Shown: positions 1 through 12,455, counted from the stretch's first letter. The stretch is 64,000 bases of DNA from Utricularia gibba (GCA_002189035.1 NEEC01000010.1:3410001-3474000), one strand, 5' to 3'. Made by a program: numbers and translations. Notes: a model not told the origin generated them from the letters alone.

Positions 1-1
1 C

Positions 2-523
2 CTCCTCAACTCCTTACCATCGGCTCTTCCGCCGTTACGGATATCAAGCAGTGCCCCCGTCACCCCACCATTGTCTTCTCCCAGAAAGCTCCCTAAGCAA
101 ACAATCAACTTGGAGTTAGAGGCCCTTGCTAAAGAATCAATTTCTTCATTCAATAGCCCTTTCTTTGCGGTCTCTGCTCCAACAAGTCCTATTCGTGTTC
201 AGCGTTTTACTCCCATCACAATCCCAGAGTGTGATGAATCGGATACTTCCTCCACCATGGATTCAGGCCACTGGATGAATTTCCAGGCCTATGCAAACGC
301 CCCCACTGCCATTCCAACTTCTCCAATGTTCAATCTTATGAAGAAACCCATTCCTCAATCCGTCCCATCTCGGGAAACCAGCATGGTTGATACTGAAAAA
401 GGCAAGAGCAAGGAATTCGACTTTGAGAACATGGCCGTGAAACCGTGGGAAGGGGAGAAGATCCATGATGTTGGAATGGATGATCTTGAACTCACTCTTG
501 GCAGTGGAAACTCTCGGGTTTGA
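2..523 (+). CDS. BES1/BZR1-type brassinosteroid transcription factor, C-terminal part (5' end outside window)
   Basis: This is the last coding part of a BES1/BZR1 family transcription factor, which acts in the nucleus on brassinosteroid-responsive promoters. The frame is open from base 2. It shows the family's conserved C-terminal blocks in order: a Ser/Pro-rich block ([12 protein letters not shown]), the [12 protein letters not shown] block with SP sites, the acidic [18 protein letters not shown] stretch, a [10 protein letters not shown] block, [11 protein letters not shown], and a terminal EAR-like motif LELTLG that in this family recruits TOPLESS corepressors. The N-terminal bHLH-like DNA-binding domain is encoded upstream of the window, so length and start cannot be judged. 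The stop is TGA at 521-523. Family assignment is very secure; which paralogue it is cannot be decided. Confidence 0.93.
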   Translation, partial: LLNSLPSALPPLRISSSAPVTPPLSSPRKLPKQTINLELEALAKESISSFNSPFFAVSAPTSPIRVQRFTPITIPECDESDTSSTMDSGHWMNFQAYANAPTAIPTSPMFNLMKKPIPQSVPSRETSMVDTEKGKSKEFDFENMAVKPWEGEKIHDVGMDDLELTLGSGNSRV

Positions 524-1937
524 TCATCATCATCTTCATCCCACGATGGAAAAAAAGGTTTCAGGTGCAGCATTGCTTCCTTCATCATTCCTTCACCATA
601 TTATATCTATCCATGGCATTGTCAAAATATCTGAGCACCAACTTGCCACTGGCACAATTCATCTGAATTTCCTTCCACTGGTAGTTTAGACATGTGTCGT
701 CTGAGAGCACTTGTTCTATTCATTTTGTCTGCAAAATCAAAAAAAAAAACATCGTGTTTTGTACCTTCTTCTTCTTATTCTTCTAATGGCAGTGGTTTTA
801 CCATCATCCCATGTATGTACTAAACCCTGATTAGCGACATGAAGAGAGTGTGTTATGCAGGAAAGCATTTAAAGCATGCAGCTCATAGGGCTGAATGCCC
901 ATGTTCAATTAGCGGTTGTCATTGGCCCCTCTTGAAAGCTGGCTGCTTGATCCATTGGGACCAATGGCATTAACTCTTATTGCCCTGAGGCAGGCAAAGG
1001 CAATGGAGGTACAAGAAAAATACAAGGATCATGTGGACACACACAGAGTAAAGAGAAGAGAAGAGAATCCAGTTGTTCAATCTGCTTAGATGTGTTGTCC
1101 TAATTATCAATCACATGGTCTGCTCCTCATTAATCTCTCGTGTTCTGAACTGATGATGCGGCAATCATTCATCTCATGCCTCATGCTCACGTCATTGCTC
1201 AACTAGGATGTAGGGAAGCACTCTTGCAGCCAACACACGACGGCCCTGAAATTGTCAGTTTGGGGGCGATGGACCTGGACCTCCTTCACAGGATTCGGAA
1301 TGGGGCCGGGCCATTGTGTGATTTTGCCCCGGCCCATATCGACGATAAACAACACACACACACTTTGACGATACGGTCGATGCCGCAGTTTCACTGTGAT
1401 TGCGAAGGCGACAGAGATTCGTATTGTCCGAAGCAGGGCAGCGCAGGGGCACTCCACCTCCACCTCTTCCCTCTACTTACTACTGCTGCTGGTATAAGAG
1501 ATATATTTGTTCCAAATAAATAATAATAATAATAATAATAGAATAATGGTGTTAAATAAATACCGATAGGCGGGGCCCACAGCTCTGCCCGCTCCATGCA
1601 TTGCATGCATCGTCATCCCCTCGCCTTAGCCGCTTCTCTTGACCACCCACCGCCACCGCCACCGCCTTCCAGTGTGTGTGTGTGTGTGTGTGCGTGTGCG
1701 TGTTTTTTATTTGTATAGCACAAGGACGCATTATTTGTTTGATGCTGCTGCTGCAATCGCACAAAAAGAAGAAACGTGTACGGCCCTCGCTCAGTATTCA
1801 ATTCAATTCATTCCACTTTCAGGGGCATGATTCCAAATTTCATGATATCCATCCGATTAAAGAAAAAGAAGAAAACGACGTCGTAAATTATTATTCTGAA
1901 AAAAAAAAAAAGGACGCAAAACAAAAAGGGAAGCAAA
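524..1937. other. Intergenic: BES1 3' UTR side and IDD 3' side, with short tandem repeats
   Basis: I see no gene here. It lies between two genes that converge on it. It holds a (TAA/ATA)n run near 1520-1540 and a (GT)n/(TGCG) microsatellite at about 1675-1700. Open frames in this stretch are short, low in complexity and follow the microsatellites. Confidence 0.6.
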
Positions 1938-3686
1938 CTATAGAATCGACGGCTTCCGCTCGGATGCATCCTCCCATGCACCCACCCCGGAGAGGTCACC
2001 GGGATGATTCATCGACCTCAGGTAACCACCGCCCCCGGTTCCCAGCCGGAGAAAATCATGGGTCGCACCGCCTCCCCCGCCCTGATGCTTCGCCATCAAC
2101 AGCTCCGACTGTCTTAACATGGCTCCATTTATACACGACTCTGCGAACCCGGTACCATTCTCAACATGCGGGGAGTTTCCCCACGGCGCTGCCGAGGCGG
2201 CGGACACGGGAGCAGCCGGCAAGCGGAGCCCGTGGAGAAATGAGGAGTTGGAGGAAGTTGCCCCCATTTGCGCCGCTTTCTGGAGCAACGCTGTGGCGGA
2301 CATGACTGCCGGGACGACGGGCTTGAGAAGTAGACAGATTGTGGGTTTTGCTCTACGGCTGGGAATGAAGGGAGTGAGCCGTAGAGTGACGGTGAAAGCG
2401 TCAGAGAAATTGGGTCACTGGAGGGCCCCCCGGCGGCGCCGACAATTGGGCGGAGGAGAGACGGGAAAGGCGACTGCGGCGGATGCGATTGGGATGATTG
2501 AGTGAGTTCTGACGCCGAGGAAGCAAAAATACAGAATGAGCGACCGTGGTCACCGATTACACCACCGGAAATGGTGCAGCTTCCGGAGGAGGCTGGCGCG
2601 GCACCAGTAGACGTCACCATTAACATCGCTGGAGATTGTAAATTAGCATTACGATTTTCCGGCAACTCAGCTGCTGCTACTGCTGCTACAGAGACGAATG
2701 TTCAAACAATCAGGACAGATGCATGATTGCTTGGACAGGAAAAGACTTGTGTGATCGTACCAGAACTTTGAACGGACAGAACCGGAGACAAAACGTCGGC
2801 TGAAGGAGTAGGCGGCGGAGGCGTTGAGGAGCCGGAAGCCGAAGACATTATCGGAGGGCCAACAGCTTGAACATTCAGATCCCCGGCGAGAGCCGCCGGC
2901 TGAGTCCGCGCAGTTTCCTGGGCCAAGGCATCACAAAAAGCTCTATGCGTAATGAAACTATCCCTTCTGCAAAGCCATACAGCTTTTCCTTTTTATCATC
3001 GATGAAAACAGAAGAATTGAAATTTAAAAATCTGATTCCGGCGAAACCCACCTGGAAAACAAAGTTCCACAGTCACATCGATACTCACGAGTCCCACAAG
3101 TCTTGACATGGGCTTTCAAGTCCGATAAAACGGCGTACTTCTTCGAGCACCGATCGCATCTATACTTTTTCTCGCCGTGCTTCCGGCAGAAATGTTTCTT
3201 GATTCCGGTGAGATCACCGAGGGCCCTCGCCGGATCATGGTGCACGCACGTCGGCTCAGGGCAGACGTAAACGCGTTTCCTCACTTCTTTGCTCGTCCGT
3301 TGCCGGAGCTTCCACGGCAAGTTATGGCCGCGGCGGTGGAGCTGGAGGTTCTGGTCCCGCTGGAATCCCTTGTTGCAGATCTCGCAGATGAATCTGTTGG
3401 TAGCAAGAAGTGCTTTCGGCGATAAAGCAATTACTTCCGCATCCGGATCTGCAGAAAATAACCGAGATTCCGTTAAAAAAATAAGAACACCCCCATCTCC
3501 TTTATCTTACACCTTTTTCATCCGCCATTTTCAAGAAAGCGGAAAAGGCTTCTACAACAGACAATTACAATTCCTTCAGAAACCTGGCATCCCGGGAAGA
3601 TTCCTCTTTTTCTTGCTCGACACAGCTTTCGATTCCCCTGAGACCGCCGGTGAAATGGTCAAATTATCAGCTTCCTCCTCCATCAT
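1938..3686 (-). CDS. IDD: INDETERMINATE DOMAIN (IDD/BIRD) C2H2 zinc-finger transcription factor
   Basis: A nuclear C2H2 transcription factor of the plant-specific IDD family. Exons on the minus strand: 3686-3584, 3448-3052, 2966-2761 and 2670-1938, all GT-AG. Exon 1 gives KKKRNLPGMP, the family's basic N-terminal signature. Exon 2 holds RFICEICNKGFQRDQNLQLH (finger 1), the CVHHDPARALGDLTGIKKHF block (finger 2) and part of finger 3. Exon 3 completes TLFSRRDSFITHRAFCDAL. The last exon carries the C-terminal hallmarks MSATALLQKAAQMG and THDFLRLG. About 480 residues, normal for the family. Two oddities: the near-invariant SDWKAH of the third finger reads SDLKAH, and the last exon needs one extra base at about 2319-2321 (GGG on the plus strand) to join ...QSVYFSSP to ...VMSATALL. 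I take that as an assembly error. Confidence 0.88.
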
Positions 3687-4839
3687 CCCCAGACTTCAAC
3701 ACCGACAAAATCGCCGGAAAACACTTCCTCCAAAAAACCCTATTTCTTGAACACAGTATCTGGAAAACCCCATAAACACTCACAAAATCGGGAAAAAAAT
3801 ATCTCCAACAAAAAGCTCAGGTCGAGCTTCGCCGGAAAAAAACTGAAGCTTCAGTTCCACAAGAACCCGCCCTCTTTTTCCGAGTTTAAACAGCAAGTAC
3901 TGTCGGATGAGTAACGAACAAAAAACAAGGTTCCATCACAAAAGTTTGAACGATTATCCGTAGAGCAGCAGAAATACAAACAGAGAAAGGAAAACAGTGT
4001 ACAAATATCATTGGCATCAGCGAGGCGGCAGGGAATGCAACCATGGTTAGGGGCACTGGAACCCGATGTTTAACCGGGGTTGGGTTAAGAGCTGCCTGAG
4101 TTCAAGTTCCGGAGTTCCAGATGCAGAGTCGTCGGCGCGGGTGCGCACGTGGGGAATTGTTCCCGTCCACGTGGACAGATGTACGGTCGTCGGATATGTC
4201 GTGGATGCACGATCACGTCGTTTAGCGTGATTGGGCTTTTGGGTCTGCGGCCCATCAATCTGAAAAGACACTCATACCCTTGTCGTATTTATCCTTTTTT
4301 TTTTTTCTTGGGGAAAAAACGTATGAACCCAATATTTGAAAAATAAACCCTAAGATATGAGCGGGCCCCAGAGCGACACCCGTCCCTAGGCAGTGAACGG
4401 GGTGTGGTGGTGGGGCCCGGGGTACGCAGGGTAGGCGGGGCCCATCGTGACAGGACTCTCTCATACGGGACCCACACACACCCATGCGGGTGTGTGCGCA
4501 CTGAGGGGTCGCCGTCGCGTAATACCCCCTCCCCGCAATCTGAGTGTACGTTGACGACTCGAGGGGGTGGCGTGGCACAGCACACAGACACACATGCGGG
4601 TGCGCGCGCGCGCGCTTGGGGGTTTCATCATGGAACGAACGAACGAACGAAGGGACTCGTTTTCTTTCAGAAGATGGATCCGCAAAGCGCATGATAGCAT
4701 TACACCACATGGCGGAGATACAGGAATCATCCCATCTGGTGTGATGTGACGACCACATGGACCAGAAGGGGATAAGGTCAAGAAGCACAGACGGAAAAGG
4801 AATTTTCAATGGGAGATGTGACCGAGAGAGAGAGAGAAT
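3687..4839. other. Intergenic: IDD promoter side and GH123-like gene 3' flank
   Basis: No supported gene. The stretch next to 3686 is the IDD 5' UTR and promoter. Farther right the sequence is rich in GC/CA repeats (CACACA and CGCGCG runs at about 4470-4620, GAACGAACGAACGAACGA at about 4633-4650) and contains only low-complexity open frames. A (GA)n run sits at 4824-4836, just beyond the neighbouring stop codon. Confidence 0.6.
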
Positions 4840-7800
4840 TCAAGAGTTACCAACGGGTTGGGACGGGGACCAGCACGCCCTGAACACTTCCCCCCGCATC
4901 AGATCGATCGGCAGTTGTTCCTGAGTGTACCTCTCAGGACCCATGTACATACCCGTCTTCTCCAGCAGCCGAACCCCTTCTTCTCTCCCGAATCTCGACG
5001 AGTACAGTTTCAGGTATTCCACGTCCTGCATCCATCGCCTCCATAAGACACCACACCAGCAAACCTGCTGCAATGGCTAGGGCTGGCGGGCATACCTGCA
5101 AACCACTCAGGAGTCGCTCCAGGCGTAATGAAGCAACCGGCTCCGTGGAAGATGAGAACACTTGCCCGGGGTAGAACAGGACACCGTCTCCTGGGGGAGC
5201 CCATGCCTAAACCTTATCTGGGAAGAAAACAAAAGACTACCCAATTCAAGATTGTTCAAGTTGTGACGCAGTTGCCATGCAGACGACACGACAAACCTCG
5301 GCACTAGGAACGGTTGCCTTCTCATAGCAGTTGGCACCCCAGTACAGAAAACCTGTGCTCCCTTCCTTCCAAACACGCCACATAACTGCACGGTGTTGTG
5401 TGCCTCGCATCCCCAAGTGCCAATTAGGTTGAGGGTCGGAGGGTCCCATGCACACATACGTCCACCACTCCTGTACAGAAAGGAAACGTAGGACAACTTC
5501 ACGGCGTAGAAAAGAAGAGGTTATACCGGGCACCTAAGCGCCAAAACTACAACAGGCGCACACAAAAAAAGGACAAGATTTACCTCACCATTTTCAGGTT
5601 GAATTTCCGCTAAGATATCCTTCGCTACGTCTTCACGATTTCCAATCACCCATTCACTAAACAAAAGCAGAGCCATGCTTAGAACGATTATCTGCACTAC
5701 TTGAAGTACTGATAACCAACTTCTTGAAAAACAATGCCGAGAATTCTTGTTAGAATTCCGGAACTTTAAAATGATAGGCAGCAGTACCTCGTGCAGTATA
5801 TTTGGGTGTGCGGGCGAAGAAATTCCGGAACTTTCAGGAAAGCCTCAAAGTTGTTAGAAGCGAGTTGTGCGTTACTTGGACCTGTTTAATGACACAAAAC
5901 TACGTCACATGTCTAAAAACCAGACATTCTTCCGAGTAGCGGGTGCGCCCAGAAGGCTAATATTTACTTATTAGAGAGCTCAACAAGGTGGACAGATACA
6001 GAAACGGATAAACTTTCTAAGCAGGACATTGAGAATTGCTATTGGCACATATCTTGAAGGTGAAAATAGAATAGCATTCACAGGTGAGGCATAACATATT
6101 AGAAAAATGAGGTTAACAAGGAGAAAATTACTCACCACAGTAATAAGTCGTCATAATACGGGCATCAGGTGCATAGGAGTGAATCTCACTAGCCATATGA
6201 CGCATAGCTTCATAGTGTTCAAGGCTGATGGGCTGGAAATGAAATAGATAAGCAAGACAAACTATGGAAGCAATTCAGGTTGCCGTCATATGGAAGATGA
6301 TGACTGTAGATTACTTCATAAAGTGATCTCCATCTTACGTCAAAGTTTATCCAAATCAAGCTTCTCATTATGACATGCACTGAAGTTCTTTTTCTTACGA
6401 TTGTTCTTACTTCATGCCTAACATGATGCAATTATCGTTCATACATATTTTCTAAATCCTTCATTAAACCAAAGAAATCATGCTGCATACGAACTGAATG
6501 AACAGATGATCAAGCAGCTTGTAGTCTCACCTCATCCCACAGGTAAAAGTAGGCTTTCCTCCAATGATCTTTCATTCGTAGTATTTCCACTTCGCTTTGC
6601 AGGAATTCCTCTGCTGTATCGTGACTGAGAGACATTAACGGAGAAATTATGAAGCAGTCTAACATGGTAGCCACAATGAGTTCTTTCGGTACAAAGAAGA
6701 GATTTCAATTGAAAAAAAAATATACATACCAAGAGATCACGGGGCTGTATGGAACAGCATAAGCTGCAAGTCTGGGATCAGAAAAATACTCATCTGATTT
6801 CGGATGATCAGCTGCAACAAACAGAAAGCAAAAAGAAGCACTTTGAAGCAAATAATGCTGCCAAACAATGTGAAGAAGGCTACATCCAGATAATAAAAGG
6901 TTCAACTAAGTCAATGGAAGGCAAAAACTGCAGCCTAGAAAACCACCTGGCCATGGGCAGGTATAAGTTAAGACCTGCATTCCCTCACGCCACCTGCAAA
7001 AGTATGGGCTTATTTTATATTGAAGCAGCCACTTAAAATGCTGATCCAGTATCTCAAGCCACTGGCTGCTTCCATGCTCAACAGCAAATCGATCTTCAAT
7101 AACCGTATCAGATACCTATATATAGTTAAGAATTTAAAGCTGACGCATTTATTTACCAAACAAGGCATCAAGTGATAAATGTGATTGGGAAGAAAGCAAA
7201 TCAACTGCATCATGTTCTAAAACTTTCCAAAAAATCAAATGCAACACATGCTTTTGAGATAACAGTAAAAATAGTAGCATTTTCAAAATCAATAGAAGGA
7301 AAAAGTAGCTGTAGAGGGAATAAGATATTGAGGATACTCCAATAACAGCCGGTAAAGACGGTGTGGCTGGAAGAACAAAATCCCAAATGGTCAAACTTAA
7401 TTTCAATCTGATTGACAGGTGTGAAATAGTATCCTCATCCATCATGTCTACTGGTCCATTATCCAAATTCAGATCTGAAAACAAGGGAGATTGAAGTATT
7501 CCTCTCAGGGATGATGACAAAGATTTCACAGTCTCCACCTGAAGCAGTAATTATACAAAGATTATATGCTTATGCTAATATTAGCACAATCAAAGACTTA
7601 CGTATAGATCAATAGAAATCTGAAATAATTAACATAACGAACCACTCCATCCAAGGGTTGTCTATCAACGGGCTCTGCAAGTTCAAGGCAATGTCTTAAT
7701 TCATTGTACAATTGAATCTTGTCATCTTTACAGAGGAGCTGCCCCGTAGATCTGTAACAAGTCAACGAGACAATCATACAGTCAAGTCATGATCATCAAA

Positions 7801-9305
7801 CAAATAACATCATGAGATAAGAAGAATTATCAAATCAAGAAATTGGTGTAGCTTATCACTCTGAATCAGCTCTGGAAGCAGTAATAAAAAAATCTGCTTC
7901 ATATTGACCAGGTGGCTGTGCATCAGGAACGTCAACTGAAACCCAAATTGCTGTTGTTTCTCTGCAAGAAACTTCATAATAAATCTCAAGCAACTGAAAA
8001 ATTTAAAATGCATCGGTAAGATGAGGAGAATACTTACCCGGGATAAAGGGTCACTCGAGAAACTGGCACTTCAAGAGGCACAAGGGCATCAGGAACACCC
8101 AAAATAGGGACGACCTGTCTCACCTTCAATGATTCTCCAACTACCAATCTGCATACGCAAGATCTACTTTCAGCACTCACTAAAATGAAAACTATTATAG
8201 GGCTTTATCAGACAACCTATCACCAGAAGAGGAGCACAAATCAGAGCACTGCAAATATACAGTTCCAGCCATCCTAGATCCTACCCAAGAAACTTTTGGG
8301 CGTATAGCTATCTGGAAACTTTCCCTCTCATTTCTGGCTGACAAAAGCGATATCTTGAGGATAAAAGATGACATATTAGAAATACTGTTTAGTTGATTTG
8401 CTAAGGCAGGTTGCAGCAACAGCAAACAGACTAAACACAGGGGAGAACATAGGCTTGCTGGAATCCATTCCCAATACATGAAACGGGAAAAAACGTGTGT
8501 GGATCAGAAAGAAAAATGAGATCTGATCTCGTGGAACTGGGAGTGAAAGATAATTGATTTGACAAACCATTTAGAAAATGATCGCACATTATAAGATATT
8601 TGAATGGAAAGCAAGAACGACCGAGTGACATGAAGGAATAAATACTTAGACAAAAAACCAACTTACAGGCTCTAATGCACGGGGCATTTCCTGAGTACCA
8701 ATATTTTCTGTGCTTGGCATGCACCAAACATGCACCAACTCTGAAGAATGAACTTTTAAGGGATCAATTGTCTCCCCTGACAAGGTAGAGACATTGATAC
8801 CAACTTCATTCCATCCGTATGCTGTCCCACCTCCGGCAACTCCTTCAACTGGTACCGGTACTTCCTGATGGTCCCCTGCAAACAACTCTAGTTAGGTGTG
8901 GCTGCCAAAACATAAACAAAGAAAAAAACTAACCAGCTACCATGGGATACCCACTTCTCTTCTTTCATCATCAGAATGATCATTAACAACACAATGCCCC
9001 ACCAACAGAAGACAAAAGAACCCGCAGCCATTCCACCTCTCATGCAACAATCTTCCCGTAAAATGAACATCCACGCAACTATTATTCTCTAACAATACCG
9101 AGCAATCAAAAATCAAATACATATTCACACAACTTAACCCCTCTCCATCAACACAAATAACAAAAGAAATCTAAAGGTGGAAAGATCCTCGGATACCCAC
9201 ACAAATACATCACTTTTTTTGTTTTAATGAAATCAACGATAGATCCTCGACAACCAAACGATGATCCAGAAAAGTAAAATAAAACAACGCACCGGAGTTC
9301 TCCAT
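4840..9305 (-). CDS. GH123/DUF4091-type glycoside hydrolase-like protein
   Basis: About 16 exons encode a protein of roughly 630 residues matching the DUF4091 / glycoside hydrolase 123 catalytic family. Start ATG is at 9305 (exon of 13 nt to 9293), then 8875-8667, 8353-8217, 8148-8038, 7961-7860, 7751-7642, 7538 onward, with the stop at 4840. Readable blocks in order: ISLLSARNERESFQIAIRPK; ETTAIWVSVDVPDAQPPGQY; an LPATPSLPAVIGVS strand; ADHPKSDEYFSDPRLAAY; KAYFYLWDEPISLEHYEAMR with the adjacent Asp-Glu used for substrate-assisted catalysis in GH123; MTTYYCGPSN; WWTYVCMGPSDPQPNWH; EGSTGFLYWGANCYE; and LRLERLLSGLQDVEYLKLY. Characterised bacterial GH123 enzymes are beta-N-acetylgalactosaminidases; the plant substrate is unknown to me. 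No signal peptide is visible at the start. The exon at about 5210-5100 lacks one base in a five-base C/G run (5193-5197): the conserved frame needs six. Family call strong, function inferred. Confidence 0.82.
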
Positions 9306-10149
9306 GGATAACGCCGAGAAACGCTTCTTTCACTGATTCGACTCCCCTTCTCCAGTAAAAACCAAGAACGAAAACTAAAACTTGCGCTAGAAATTGCAAG
9401 ATAAAAAGATCAATGGAAATTGGAAACAGCCGCCCCTCTCCTCTACGTTTGGCCCATTCCGCTCCACTTCACTAGAAAAAAGAAACATCACCATCAAGAA
9501 ATGAGGGAAATCTCAAGATTCCCCTGCCACGTCATCCTAAACAACCAATTTTCGTTTTATAAAAGTTAATGTTACCTTCTTTTGTTTTTTTTCAATTCTT
9601 TATCGCTTCTAAACAGTAACTCTACTGTTGCGCGCTTCAATCCTTAATCCTGAGACGTTATGATTCGTACTGTCGCATTGCCGATTTCTGATCCCAAACA
9701 AACATGAGGGTTTTGTGCAGTACCGACGGCCCAGCAGGCTGCAAAGCATGTCTTCCAAGGACCCCATCTCATGAATATTCCCAATCGGAGTTTCAAACAC
9801 CCGGCCAGGCCACAACTCCCAAGGGCTCTAAGATTTAAGCCCCCGAATCCAAAGCAAATGCCACCGGGACAGAAGTGGGATGGCGGTATGGATATGGATG
9901 CAAGGATACACTACTACCATCACGGGTAACTTCTGAGCAGTTTACAAAGGAAACATATGACTAGCAACACACGAGATATCAAATACCATTGAAATAGTCT
10001 TCATGTGGCTTCGGGGCTATAAAGCATGTATCATCTTGACAAATGAACTAGACACGTTATCATCCATCATCAGGTGCCCGCAGAAAACAACGCAAACTTT
10101 CATAGCAGAATTGCATCTTCGGGGGCTTGCTGTGGTATAAGGACATTCC
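9306..10149. other. Intergenic between GH123-like gene promoter and ssSPT 3' end
   Basis: Contains the 5' flank of the gene starting at 9305 and the 3' UTR side of the small gene ending at 10150. No coding sequence is recognised. A minus-strand open frame of 68 codons at 9609-9815 resembles nothing I know. Confidence 0.5.
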
Positions 10150-10870
10150 TCATCCACAATGCCTGAGCAAGGATAACAATGTCACGGTAGGGAAGAAGAA
10201 AAACCTATATATGCCGGACAGATGCGCTTGATTGCAGGTACGCAAAGATTACAGCTTCAGATCTGGAAACTGTCGGAAGTGAAGGATCATGAGATGAAAG
10301 ACAAACATATATGCTGGATAAAATAGCTAGAAGATAATGCGATTTCAACAAATAGACAGAAAGTGCAATTACAGAGAGTAAGATCAAGCTCGTCCATTGC
10401 ACTTAAGCTTGTCTGGTAGGCTGAACACCATTTCAAATAGTATTTTTTTTTTCCCCAGGGAGGGAACTGGGATCGCAGCTTCTCTTTGAAAAATCAAGTC
10501 TTTCACACGGAGTTTCTCAAATTACCATTTCCATCTTCCAATTGTTCGAGGGTCTCAACAGCTAATAAAAATTAAAATCCAGAAATCTGAAACACCCATC
10601 CGACATCTCACCTTCGGCAAAAATCAGTGACGTACTTCCAAGTATTGTAGAAGACAAACCACATCAAAACAAGCATGAGAGTATCTAGACACGATTGAGG
10701 GCTACAAATTCTGAACAACGGGATAAAAGCAAATCGCCAACGAAAATAAGAACAAGTAACCAGAAATTGGAAGAGTTAAGGATACTGAAGAGGTACCGCT
10801 CCCACCAATCCAGCATGTAAAGCCCGAAAGTAACATTGTAAAGATAGATCTTGCGCTGAACCCAGTTCAT
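10150..10870 (-). CDS. ssSPT: Small subunit of serine palmitoyltransferase (ssSPT), 56 aa
   Basis: A micro-protein that binds and activates the LCB1/LCB2 serine palmitoyltransferase in the endoplasmic reticulum, the first step of sphingolipid synthesis. Three exons: 10870-10786, 10684-10612 and a tiny last exon 10162-10150. Exon 1 gives MNWVQRKIYLYNVTFGLYML followed by DWWERYLF, the almost invariant plant ssSPT N-terminus and first half of its membrane segment. Exon 2 continues NTLMLVLMWFVFYNTWKYVT then DFCRR. The final exon adds HCG and a stop after a pyrimidine-rich CTTGCTCAG acceptor, giving 56 residues, the usual family length. Splice phases (1, then 2) fit. The gene is too short for length-based gene callers. 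The last exon is inferred from phase, acceptor and expected length; the first two are secure. Confidence 0.85.
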
Positions 10871-11438
10871 GCTTCTGGAATTCCACAGAAGTTCAACAAA
10901 AGAAAAGGGGTGGCTATTCCCAGGTTCCACTACCCCCAAGATCAGGAAAGCACGAGTAGAGAAGTATTATGTGATAATTGGGCCAAATGTTTGGGCTTTG
11001 AAGCCCGCGAGGCCCAAAAATCTCTGCATTGAAAACAAACCCCCTCGGACCGTCGTCAACCATCGGGAACACCGAGGCAGCTGCTTCCGACACCGACGCG
11101 ATATCAGATTCTCCGGATTGGAGGTTCAAGTGTACGATTAAAACGTTTTTTTTCCTTTTTTATTGAATGATATACGTCCTTTGATTCATTTTTTAGGCTT
11201 CCGGTGTTTTTGTTCGAATCTGCCTTTGCAAGATTTTTGTGAAGACAATCGTTTGATGTCGTTGTTTTTATGGATGGCAGAAACTTCATTTTATTGGTTA
11301 TAGACACTTGATTGCCAATCTTTTTGTGGTTTGCCGATTGTTGGCTGCTTTTACTGTTCTTTCTATCCACTCAGATCTGAAAACGTAACTGTGGTATTTA
11401 TTTAAACTCCTTGATTCAGTTTCATCATCAGTGTTGTG
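10871..11438. other. Shared 5' region between ssSPT (-) and SICKLE (+)
   Basis: Divergent promoter region. The two start codons are 568 bp apart and face away from each other, so promoters and any 5' UTR introns of both genes must lie here. The plus-strand open frame over 10869-11141 is antisense to the ssSPT start and shows no family resemblance. Confidence 0.5.
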
Positions 11439-12455
11439 ATGGAGGAATCAGAGAAGAGAAGGCAAAGGCTTAAAGCATTGAGAATGGAGGCTGCTGATGG
11501 AGGAGCCAATGCGGAGCCTGGAGTTTCAGGGTCGCCATTGCATGGTCTTTCCAATCCATTAATCGAAACTGAAAACGTTCCAATGGCTCCATCGCACCAA
11601 GGTTCTCGAAGATTCGATTACTACACAGACCCTACATCAGCATTCTATGGAAGACAAGAAGCAACTAATGCATATCCTCGAGGGCAATACAGCAATAATC
11701 CAAGTAATTCTCAAATGATGGCTTTCTCAGAACTTTCATTATTCTCTGTTTTAGATTCTACACTTGTCTGAATAGGAGCTCCAAACCAGGCAATGGCTCC
11801 AACACCAAGTTACCAATATCCATCCTTCAATTCTCCGGGAGCGCATCCACAGCAGGTGTATCCACGAAGTTCGTCTCCTTACCAGGCAATGGGTCCCAGT
11901 GCTACTTATCAAAACCAAGCCTTCCGCTCTCCAGGTGCTGTGATGTCCCAAGTTCCAGTAGCTCATCCAAGACATGCCTATCCTGGAAGTACAATAGAGC
12001 CTCGGAGCTCCTGGTCAGCAGCACCAGTGAGACCTCATACTCCTCCAGCTGGTCAACGCAGCGCCTTTAATTATCGCTGGCCTTCCAATTCACCACAAGG
12101 TGTCAACTTCGTTAGGGCAAGGCAAAGACAGGACAACTCTCCTTACACTACGTATGGCCGAGGCATGAATCAAAGAGGCAGAACAGGTCCCAATGATAGA
12201 AGTATTCTTGCAAAGGAACGCCCCGATTTGTATTACAACAGGGGCATGGTAGAAGATCCTTGGAAAAACTTGATTCCTGTTCTTTGGAAGGGTCCTTGGC
12301 CAGGGACGGATGGCTCATGGATGCCCAAGTCAATCACTGCGAAGAAAGCTAAGGTTTCCCCGGAGTCTTCTAAGATATCGTTACCGCAGGGAAGCCTTGC
12401 ACAGTATTTGGCAGAGGCCTTCAACGACCCCTCCGAAGACACTGTTGATGACTAG
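11439..12455 (+). CDS. SIC: SICKLE-like proline-rich nuclear protein
   Basis: Resembles plant SICKLE, a hydroxyproline/proline-rich nuclear protein linked in Arabidopsis to microRNA biogenesis and intron-lariat/splicing control. Two exons, 11439-11703 and 11776-12455, 314 residues. The N-terminus MEESEKRRQRLKALRMEAAD is the charged helix typical of the family, followed by RFDYYTDPTSAFYGRQ. The middle is a low-complexity Pro/Ser/Tyr/Gln region with repeated SYQYPSFNSPG / TYQNQAFRSPG units. Then come an RGRTGPNDRS basic patch and a conserved end containing YYNRGMVEDPWKNLIPVLWK. I chose ATG 11439 because it starts the charged helix. No frame problem. The name rests on remembered N- and C-terminal blocks, so it is good but not certain. 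Confidence 0.72.

Noticed and set aside
1676-2305. 209-codon plus-strand open frame
   Set aside because: It begins in a GT microsatellite and runs antisense to the IDD last exon, whose minus-strand frame carries clear family motifs.
4255-4809. 184-codon minus-strand frame and several overlapping frames
   Set aside because: Low-complexity CA/CG-repeat translation (HTHTHT-, RARA-type strings) with no domain, in an intergenic region.
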